Assembly: GCA_023974075.1 (NCBI GenBank)
Contig: JAMFTG010000723.1
Span: 26,001-90,000 of the forward strand
Direction: 5' to 3'
DNA from: Chaenocephalus aceratus
Taxonomy: Eukaryota > Chordata > Actinopteri > Perciformes > Channichthyidae
DNA length: 64,000 bases
The notes beneath the pieces are model-generated. The model made no database searches. It was given only the letters and a program-made list of their open reading frames with translations, and was not told where the DNA came from. This document shows, piece by piece, positions 54,316-64,000 of the stretch; the stretch's first letter is position 1; each line of letters begins with the position of its first letter. The position numbers and the translations under genes were made by a program.

Positions 54316-57300
54316 TCAGTGCTTGTGTGGAGGCAGTAAAGGGTTAACAGGAGATGGAGAGAGAGGCTGGATCGTTTGCAGCAGCCGTCTGGTTTCCTCA
54401 GTCTGATCATGAACCGTCCGGAGCTGGTCCTCCACCTCGCCGCCAGACAACAGAGAGGAGAAGTCTCCATCTGCAGGGAAACGCAAGACTCAAACCTCCT
54501 GGATCTCAAGGCCTGGTAGCGATTCATTTGCTAAGAATGCAGGAGCTCCAACAAGCCGTGTAGGACAGAGAGTGAATACACAGACTATACAGAGATGCTG
54601 ATGAGAAACCAATGTGAGTTTGGAACATTGAACAATGTAAATCTATTCTAGTCGACCTCAACAAAGGAATTATGATCAGTAGAAATGGCCATGACATGGG
54701 ACCTTTAACGGTTTACCAAAAAGGCCAAAACAAGACGGAAGTAGGAAAAGGGAATACAATAACAAAAAGAGATGCAAAATGTCTGCCAAAGCGACGTGAA
54801 ACAACCAAAAAGAGACCGGATATAACCATAAAGACACACAAAGTCTAATAGGAGATGCAAAACGTCTACAAGAAGATGCAAAATGACCAAGAAGAAATGC
54901 AAAACTACTAAAAAGGGACAAAACAATTAACAAAATGAACGAGAAATTGACCACAAAAGGATGCAAAATGTCTACACAGTGCAAACCATCCAAAAAGTAC
55001 GGAGCCCCCTAGGGGACATGGAGAAGAAAAATAATAATAATTTAAAAAAAAAAAAATGTTTTGCGAGATCTCGCAATACTTTTCATTTAGTACTTCCTGG
55101 TCAGTTCGGCTGCTACGGCAACACAGAAACCACAACAATGAAGTGGTTCATCGATTTTACTTTGAGCCTTAAATATAAAGATATAACATCAGTGCTTGGC
55201 AATAGGCACGTGTTTCACACAGACTGTATATAAAAGGGTTTCACATAAGTGAAGACACCTCAAGAGAACACTCAGAGCGAGGGGACATGCACGTCCTCTG
55301 AGCTGAGTTATTGACAGATTCGAATTTCGCGGATCAATAACTCATGAACATAATGTTGTAAAAATACAAACAACATGACTTTACAATCATAGCAAGGTCG
55401 ACAACGAGCTACAGAGTCGTTTTTATCAGAACAGTTCGATATGCGCCGTCATCCGAGCTAAACATCAAGAATTGGTCACAATCTGCAGCTGGAGGAGGGA
55501 GAGGAGTGCTTAGGGACCGTCTACAAACTGCAACGGGGTTTTGCGAGATCTCGCAAAGGTTTTTATTTTTAAATAATTTTTTCTTTCTTCTCCATGTCCC
55601 CTAGGGGGCTCCGTAAAAAAGAGACAGGATTAGAACACAGTAAAACACATGACAGTCCAAAAGAGTCCAAAATAACGTCAACACAAAGTGACGCCCTAGG
55701 GTAGAACGAATATTACGGAGCCCCCTAGGGGACATGGAGAAGAAAAAAAAGATTATTTGAAAAAAAAAATATATATATATTTTGCGAGATCTCGCAAAAC
55801 CCCGTTGCAGTTTGTAGACGGCCCCTAAGCACTCCTCCTCTCCTTCCTCCAGCTGCAGATTGTGACCAATTCTTGATGTTTAGCTCGGATGACGGCGCGT
55901 ATCGAACTGTTCTGATAAAAACGACTCTGTAGCTCGTTGTCTACCTTGCTATGATTGTAAAGTCATGTTGTTTGTATTTTTACAACGTTATGTTCATGAG
56001 TTATTGATCCACGAAATTCGAATCTGTCAATAACTCAGCTCAGAGGACGTGCATGTCCCCTCGCTCTGAGTGTTCTCTTGAGGTGTCTTCACTTATGTGA
56101 AACCCTTTTATATACAGTCTATGTGAAACCCGTGCCTATTGCCAAGCACGGATGTTATATCATTATATTTAAGGCCAAGCTCAAAGTAAAATCGATGAAC
56201 CACTCCATTGTTGTGGTTTCTGTGTTGCCGTAGCAGCCGAACTGACCAGGAAGTACTAAATGAAAAGTTTTTTTTTTTTTTTTTAATATATATATTTTTT
56301 CTTCTCCATGTCCCCTAGGGGGCTCCGTAGAATACAAACCTGTCTGGAGGTTGGATATCGTCACTAAGCCAAGCTGCTGGAACTTTAAATCTTTATTTTT
56401 GAGAAACACCGACAGGTACTCCAACATGGCGACGTAGTGAGGCTTCAGCAGCTGGACCGTCTCTCCTGGATGAAGAGTATGAAGACACACAGTTTCATAA
56501 CCCAATCCGTTTGCTTCTATCAGGTAGTCATACTTTCACAGAACATTACCTGTCACTTCCAGTCTGCTGATGACGGCCGCACCGTTGTACGATAACTGAG
56601 GATTTTGTGATCGTCCTGATAACTTCACCAGTCTGGAAACGTGCTCTGATGTTATCATGACCGACAACTCGGACTTAAGTGGATCTGAAAAAGAAAGTGA
56701 AGGATTATGGCCAATTACAAAACAGATAAAGGATGTCTTTGGGTTTTATCCCAAGTAGAAAGAGCAAAACAGAACAGACAAATGCTGAGTCCAGGTCCCT
56801 CACGTTGCGTCATGAGGTTTTGCAAGCATGACGTCAGATGTATTAAAGTGTCATCAGTCAGAGACGGAGACAGAAGAGCGCCGAGGAGTCCTGACGAACA
56901 GCGAGCCTCCGTCACAGCCTGGACAACAAAGACGGGATTACACTCAGGCGCGTTGTGTATTTTTACTGCAGGCGTGTGACGTTACATCATGGGTTTGTTT
57001 TACCTGCTGACCCTCGCTGCAGCCGCTCAGGCCAGTGATGATGCTGCAGCTGTGTGTGATGATGACGGAGCTGCATGTGGGACGAAGAAGCAGCTGACCC
57101 ACTTCCTCCAGCAGACCCTCGCTCACCAGGACGGCCTGCAAACAAACCAGGGAGATATTATCAAACCTGGGATAAGAACAGAGCAGTAAATTATGGTTCT
57201 GATTGGACATCGACTGATCACTAGTTCAAGGTCATGACAAAGGAAGGAATGTCCTTGGCCTTTGGAATCGCCTCTGCTTGAAGCTATTGCTCACATTTCT

Positions 57301-60300
57301 TGTTGGTACGTCACTAGGGACACAACTACACTGAACAAAAATATAAACGCAACACTTTTGTTTTTGCTCCCATTTTTCATGAGATGAACTCAAAGATCTA
57401 AAACATTTTCTATAAACTCAAAATAACCATTTCTCTCAAATATTGTTCACAAATCTGAAAGAATGTGTGATAGTGAGCACTTCTCCTTTGCCGAGAGAAT
57501 CCATCCCACCTCACAGGCGTGGCATATCAAGATGCTGATTAGACAGCATGATTATTGCACAGGTGTGACTTAGGCTGGCCACAATAAAAGGCCACTCTGA
57601 AACGTGCAGTTTTGCTTTATTGGGGGGGTCTGGGGGGGTCCGAAAACCAGTCAGTATCTGGTGTGAGGGGTAGGGTTAGGGTAATGTTGTGAATTGAGTG
57701 GCCCATGGTGTTGGTAGGGTTATGGTATGGACGACGAACACAGGCCACTCGATTCAGAACACTACCCTAACCCTACCCCTAACACCAGATACCGCCTGGT
57801 TTTCGGACCCCCCCAGACCCCCCCAATAAAGCAAAACTGCACGTTTCAGAGTGGCCTTCTATTGTGGCCAGCCTAAGGCACACCTGTGCAATAATCATGC
57901 TGTCTAATCAGCATCTTGATATGCCACGCCTGTGAGGTGGAATGGATTATCTCGGCAAAGGAGAAGTGCTCACTATCACAGACTTTTTGAGATTTGTGAA
58001 CAATATTTGAGAGAAATGGTTATTTTGAGTTCATCTCATGAAAAATGGGAGCAAAAACAAAAGTGTTGCATTTATATTTTTGTTCAGTATAATTAGGAAA
58101 ACCACATGTCTAGATGCAAAACCACCAAACAGACACTCAAGATGACTACAGTGACTGAAACGAGGCACAAGACGACACCGATGATAGGAAATACAAACAC
58201 AAATGTCTACAAAAAGATTCAGAATGGCCGAAAAAATATGCAAAAACTAGATCAAACGAACAAACGAAAGAGAATAGGATTCTAAGAGGACAATGTTCTA
58301 CAAAGAGATGCAACATTTAAAAAGTCCAAGAGAAACCAAACGACTGCAAAGAGATGCAGAACCACCGAAATGAGACACAAAACAACAACGAAAAGTCACA
58401 GAGGCGAAAAATGTCTCCTAAGACGACCAACAAAGACTCAAACTCTAGAAAGAGACAGAATATGACGCAGAATGACCGGAGACTAAGACAACAGAAAAGA
58501 CTGTGACAAACCAGAGACACTAAGCCGCCACAAGGAGGCGCCAAACATCTACAAAGACACAAAATAAACGTCTTGAATCTGTGGCTCTTGTTCGGTAGGA
58601 GGCGTTCATGTCTGAAGCCCGTCGTGTCGTTACTAATCCATGTGTAGAGGCTCAGCCAGCGCTTTAAGCCTCCGAGGATCCGCTATGTGGCGCAATTGAC
58701 ACACAAAGTTTGCTGCTGAATAAAAGTCCGGAACAAAGTTTCCAGTTCGATTCAGTCCATGCATTTCCTTTTCACTGGTTTCCATTTAACTTGCTTCTTC
58801 CTCTCATTCATCAGACACGATATTACGGTTCACACAATACCTTTTCCCATGTTTGTAATCCCGTGTTTGTGCGCTCCGCGTGTGTGTGGTCCGCGTGTGT
58901 GGTCAAAAACTGTATTCCGGCGGAACCTCTAGCCACAAACATAGGTTCCTACCTTTATAGTGACCGTGTTAATTGGCTCCTACACCATGATCTAACCACT
59001 AATGTTTAACAATGAATATTATAATGATCCCGCTGTGGAGGAAACCTCACTTTGTTCGGTGTGTGTGAAGTCAGCGCAGACAGCAGTGTGACGGCCGACT
59101 CTCTCCACTCAGCAGAGGATGTCTTCAGCAGGGACTGCAGAGGCAACACACAGTCCAGCTCCATCAGCTGCTCCTGGATCAGATCTACACACAACAACAC
59201 ACAGTCCAGCTCCATCAGCTGCTCCTGGATCAGATCTACACACAACAACACACAGTCCAGCTCCATCAGCTGCTACTGGATCAGATCTACGCACAACAAC
59301 AAAAAGTCCAGCTCCATCAGCTGCTCCTGGATCAGATCTACACACAACAACACACAGTCCAGCTCCATCAGCTGCTCCTGGATCAGATCTACACACAACA
59401 ACAACAAAAAGTCCAGCTCCATCAGCTGCTCCTGGATCAGATCTACGCACAACAACACACAGTCCAGCTCCATCAGCTGCTCCTGGATCAGATCTACGCA
59501 CAACAACACACAGTCCAGCTCTATCAGCTGCTCCTGGATCAGATCTACGCACAACAACACACAGTCCAGCTCCATCAGCTGCTCCTGGATCAGATCTACG
59601 CACAACAACACAGTCGAGCTCCATCAGCTGCTCCTGGATCAGATCTACACACAACAACACACAGTCCGGATCCATCAGCTGCTCCTGGATCAGATCTACA
59701 CACAACAACACACAGTCCAGCTCCATCAGCTGCTCCTGGATCAGATCTACACACAACAACACACAGTCCAGCTCCATCAACTGCTCCTGGATCAGATCTA
59801 CACACAACAACACACAGTCCAGCTCCATCAGCTGCTCCTGGATCAGATCTACACACAACAACACACAGTCCAGCTCCATCAGCTGCTCCTGGATCAGATC
59901 TACACACAACAACACACAGTCCGGATCCATCAGCTGCTCCTGGATCAGATCTACGCACAACAACACAGTCGAGCTCCATCAGCTGCTCCTGGATCAGATC
60001 TACACACAACAACACACAGTCCGGATCCATCAGCTGCTCCTGGATCAGATCTACACACAACAACACACAGTCCAGCTCCATCAGCTGCTCCTGGATCAGA
60101 TCTACGCACAACAACACACAGTCGAGCTCCATCAGCTGCTCCTGGATCAGATCTACACACAACAACACACAGTCCAGCTCCATCAGCTGCTCCTGGATCA
60201 GATCTACACACAACAACACACAGTCCAGCTCCATCAGCTGCTCCTGGATCAGATCTACACACAACAACACACAGTCCGGATCCATCAGCTGCTCCTGGAT

Positions 60301-63300
60301 CAGATCTACGCACAACAACACACAGTCCGGATCCATCAGCTGCTCCTGGATCAGATCTACACACAACAACACACAGTCCGGATCCATCAGCTGCTCCTGG
60401 ATCAGATCTACACACAACAACACACAGTCCAGCTCCATCAGCTGCTCCTGGATCAGATCTACGCACAACAACACACAGTCGAGCTCCATCAGCTGCTCCT
60501 GGATCAGATCTACACACAACAACACACAGTCCAGCTCCATCAGCTGCTCCTGGATCAGATCTACACACAACAACACACAGTCCAGATCCATCAGCTGCTC
60601 CTGGATCAGATCTACACACAACAACAAAAAGTCCAGCTCCATCAGCTGCTCCTGGATCAGATCTACACACAACAACAAAAAGTCCAGCTCCATCAACTGC
60701 TCCTGGATCAGATCTACACACAACAACACACAGTCCAGCTCCATCAGCTGCTCCTGGATCAGATCTACGCACAACAACACACAGTCCAGCTCCATCAGCT
60801 GCTCCTGGATCAGATCTACACACAACAACACACAGTCCAGCTCCATCAGCTGCTCCTGGATCAGATCTACACACAACAACACACAGTCCAGCTCCATCAG
60901 CTGCTCCTGGATCAGATCTACACACAACAACACACAGTCCAGCTCCATCAGCTGCTCCTGGATCAGATCTACGCACAACAACACACAGTCCAGCTCCATC
61001 AGCTGCTCCTGGATCAGATCTACACACAACAACACACAGTCCAGCTCCATCAGCTGCTCCTGGATCAGATCTACGCACAACAACACACAGTCCAGCTCCA
61101 TCAGCTGCTCCTGGATCAGATCTACACACAACAACAACACACAGTCCAGCTCCATCAGCTACATAAAAGATTTTCCATAAAAAAAAAAAAAGTTGATTCA
61201 AGAACACATCTCTGTTAGATCAGTAGTTTTCTTATATTACAATTATTGCTAAATTTGAAAGGTCTTTACCAGCTTTGGAATTATATATATATATATCGTT
61301 GAGATTAATGTTGTCAGGTTTTTTTTGTTTTCCATCTCGCGCTTGCGCAATGCAAATCGGGCAAAGATGCAAATCAGGTAGTCACAAGCACTACACCCCT
61401 GGTTCTAAGGGACGTGTAGATGTCGTGATGGGTTGACAGCATGTCGAGGATAACATCGTATGTATATCCTTCGTTCCATCTCTTCTTCCATTCTTTCCAA
61501 CTCAGTTTACAATTCGTGAAGAAACAGCTGAACAGTACCAAACAGGAAATACGTGCTGCTGTCGGCCGGGTGCAGACCAATCACGAAGCATCATTTCTTG
61601 ACTGGCAGCAAAAACAACCAATCACAGCAGTGCTTCTCTGGCTGGCTCTGTCCAATCACAAACAAGAAGTGTTCTCCCTAAAGGAATACCCTTTCCGTAA
61701 AATGTGAAATGTTGAAGTGTTTTGTGAAATGTTGTTTTGCACTTCAGGGGCACCGTACCCCGCTTCCACTTTTGGGTTTTCTCCTGGAGCTCAGGTTCGC
61801 CCGCAACTCATTTTCCTGATACAATTAGGATTAAAATTAGGATTAGAAAGATTTGAATTAAAAATAAAATAAAAATTCAAATCTATCTTTTTACGTGTGT
61901 GCCTCACTGTGTAAACATATACAGTATAAATGATTTACTGTATCACATTTTGGTTACTAAAGTACTTCTATGTATTCATTGTATGTTTAATCAACACTTT
62001 CATAAATAAAACAACCCATGGTATGAAATATAAAATTGTGTTTTTATATTTGTCTCACTGTACACATTCAATTCCATTATATATGCTTATATTTTTTAAA
62101 CGTGTTCATACAAGCTGGTCAAATATTCTGGGACTGTAATACTCAAAATGTGTAGGTGAAGAGCGGAAAATGGTGTCACTCACCTCAATAGAGTAAAATA
62201 AAAACTGAAAATGTATATATGCCTTATGTGATGTGCTTTTAATTCAACAACACAAACATTTAAAACCTCACTTAAATAGAAATGTGTAATTATTATTATT
62301 ATCTGCAAAACGTTGGTAAAAAATCATCGTCAGGGTTTCACTAACACAGTTTATTTATCTTGAGGAGTAGGAAGATTTCTAAACCCACTAACAGACACAA
62401 GTTAATGAAAACTCACATTTAAAATCACCTAATTATGGTATGGACAGGGTTAAGGTTAGGGTTAGCACACATTGTACAGTATATCTAAAAGAAGTCACTA
62501 AAGCTGTAAGAAAAACGTAACTGAGTAAAAAGTAAAATATTTACCTGTGATATGAAGTGATTTAGAAAAGTATAAAGATGAATAAGATGGAAAGTACTTT
62601 TATTTTCTACTTAAGTATATCACTTGGGGAACACTGGAAAATATGATATTATAATATTATGATTAATAGCCAAGGCTCTAGATTACAAAGCGTTTATAAT
62701 ACAGTACGTTATTGTATGCTGTCACGGCTGTGGGATTACATACGGTGGGTTTAAAGGGGACATCAAGTCTCTGAGTGCCTCTATTATGGCTACACAGTTT
62801 CTCATAGACAATTATGACTGTTTCTGATTTCCATAAACTCTTTGGGGGACATGCCATTCATGCTACATAGCTTGGACTTCATCATCATTGACACCAAACG
62901 TAAAGACTTCGACACAATTCTGTTGTCACGTAGATGTGTTGAGGCACGGACCGGTGATTACATGTGGCATTTGGTGGCGATCGGACCGTGTCCATTGGTG
63001 TCACAGCAATATCGTGTTTCGGCACACGATGAGACCTCAGATTTGGAGATGAGCTGTTCAGGGCCGAAGCACGAACCATCATGTGACGTTGGGGCCGCTT
63101 GGAGCCCGTCAGCTGGCGTGAGGAGATAATCACCTTCCATGGAAAGGGATCACACAGCCATCAGGGTTGCCAGAAACTGACCATGATCAAAATCGATTAT
63201 TCGGCAGCCCTGGCGAATAATAATCGATTATTCGACTCCGCAGAGCTTGCATTTAACTTCCTTTGGACTTGTATGTTCGAAGTAGTTCCACGAGGAGGAA

Positions 63301-64000
63301 CTCTTTTTACCTGCCGCTTTGTTCATCTTTAGTCGCACGTGTGAGGGAGAGGGGGGCGGGGTCGGTGTGTAGCGTGCTGCAGCAGCAGTCTGCTCTGCTC
63401 GCAGGCTTCCTCCAAGTTTACAGTAAAACAAACTGGTGGTGTGACCAATGGCCATTTACAATTATGAATACTATTACTATTATTAGCCATATATATATTT
63501 ATATATATTTTGGTTGAAATTTAAAATACATTTTCTCACATCTAGTATAGACACCTTTTGAGTTTGCATCGTCATGGTTACATGCACTTATTGTTATTTA
63601 AATAGTAAAAGCATCAGCAAAGTGTAATGGGAAAATATTTACCATTCTGTGAGAGAGTCTGAAGGCATCTGCACGCCTGCATCGAGTTCTAAACAACAAC
63701 AAAAACACAATTTATAAAAATGTTGCAGTAGCAGGAATATAGGCGTATAATATACTGTATGTACATATGGTAGTATATCATCTACAGATATACATAAGAC
63801 TTTGTAATCAGGAAGGAGAAACTCAGCGTTACCTTTTGCACGGAGGAGGAGGCGAGCGTCAGCAGGGACTTCAACAGGAAGTGACTCCCGATGCTCAGCA
63901 GCTTCGGGTGGAGCTCCCGAGCAGAAGAGATGTTGCAGAGGGCGGAGCAGCTGTAGAACTGGACCTCCGAGTCCGAGCCCTGCAGCAGCAGAACCAGAAC
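54316..64000 (-). CDS. Vac8-like ARM gene, duplicon 2, 3' half
   Basis: Exons 54316-54470 (last, stop), 56340-56465, 56550-56684, 57004-57135, 59051-59184 and 63833 to beyond the window end, corresponding to exons 11 to 6. All visible frames are open. Exon 6 here lacks the extra base of copy 1 and continues [14 protein letters not shown] to a GTAACG donor in phase 0, the more Vac8-like version. Exon 7 again abuts the 51-bp satellite. Exons 1 to 5 would lie past base 64000. If they are present, the locus has two complete ARM genes in tandem. Confidence 0.78.
54677..54997. repeat. Degenerate short repeat, duplicon 2
   Basis: Copy of 17400-17720. Confidence 0.55.
55000..55613 (+). mobile_element. 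Tc1/mariner-like MITE, palindrome arm A, duplicon 2
   Basis: Copy of 17723-18336 with TA flanks. Confidence 0.85.
55716..56327 (-). mobile_element. Tc1/mariner-like MITE, palindrome arm B, duplicon 2
   Basis: Copy of 18439-19049, again 10 bp from the exon 10 donor. Length differs only in A/T runs. Confidence 0.85.
57329..58089. mobile_element. Internally deleted Tc1-like transposon, duplicon 2
   Basis: Copy of 20051-20817. The telomere-like centre is a few bases shorter. Confidence 0.85.
58097..59050. other. ARM intron 7, duplicon 2
   Basis: Degenerate short repeats to about 58560, then unassigned sequence up to the exon 7 donor. Copy of 20825-21780. Confidence 0.4.
59144..61160. repeat. 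51-bp minisatellite, about 39 units, duplicon 2
   Basis: Same unit and same junction with exon 7 as 21874-24306 but about 416 bp shorter. Long ORFs on both strands (up to 704 residues) are repeat artefacts. Confidence 0.97.
61161..63832. other. ARM intron 6, duplicon 2
   Basis: Copy of 24307-26954 with the same unidentified broken ORF (about 62725-63133) and BED fragment (63228-63455). Around 63370 it has about 20 extra bases (CGTGCTGCAGCAGCAG). Confidence 0.45.
63228..63455 (-). pseudogene. BED zinc-finger fragment, duplicon 2
   Basis: Same WNYF and CKLCGVE motifs as 26366-26611, without the rest of the transposase. Confidence 0.6.

Larger units (their letters stand above)
37304..64000 (+). 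repeat. Segmental duplication, copy 2 (truncated by window end)
   Basis: This is a direct repeat of bases 1-27123. It probably continues past the window, because the last bases lie inside ARM exon 6. Immediately to its left (37003-37303) is a teleost MITE ending in thymine-rich sequence. Whether that MITE marks the true breakpoint cannot be told, since the sequence left of base 1 is missing. Copy 2 is about 426 bp shorter over the shared part, mostly from the 51-bp array. Confidence 0.96.

Overview
The window looks like teleost fish nuclear DNA. It is AT-rich and intron-containing, and it carries a fish-type TRIM gene, a C2H2 zinc-finger gene, a multi-exon armadillo-repeat (ARM) gene, an L2/CR1-like LINE, hAT, Tc1/mariner and Harbinger-like elements, and many mini- and microsatellites. 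There are no bacterial-style operons, rRNA, tRNA or CRISPR arrays. Family names come from reading motifs by eye; no database search was possible.

The dominant structure is a tandem segmental duplication with a period of about 37.3 kb. Bases 1-27123 recur at 37304-64000 in the same order and orientation with only scattered substitutions and indels. Bases 27124-37303 are seen once because the window ends inside the second copy.

Layout of the unit, first-copy coordinates: a single-exon TRIM gene (1333-2745, minus); a Harbinger-like MITE (3037-4078); an orphan fragment of the TRIM RING (4172-4252); an L2/CR1-like LINE (about 5709-9662, plus, decayed); a two-exon C2H2 zinc-finger gene (9741-12175, minus); an isolated plus-strand exon (14512-14734) beside a 37-bp minisatellite; two hAT MITEs; then a minus-strand ARM gene collinear with yeast Vac8, running from exon 1 at 35561 to its stop at 17039.

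The introns of the ARM gene hold four different minisatellites (33/30, 57, 37 and 51 bp), about 8.8 kb of an 18.5-kb gene. They also hold a Tc1-like deletion derivative and a 1.3-kb palindrome made of two inverted MITE copies. The second duplicon repeats everything up to ARM exon 6, which the window end cuts.

The most unusual feature is the 51-bp satellite. Its unit equals the 5' end of ARM exon 7 plus a 3' splice site. It is 17 codons long and stays open in the exon's frame, so it may have arisen by amplification of an intron/exon junction. The two duplicons differ by whole repeat units. Each carries a different candidate frameshift: TRIM in copy 2, ARM exon 6 in copy 1. These could be real divergence or assembly error.
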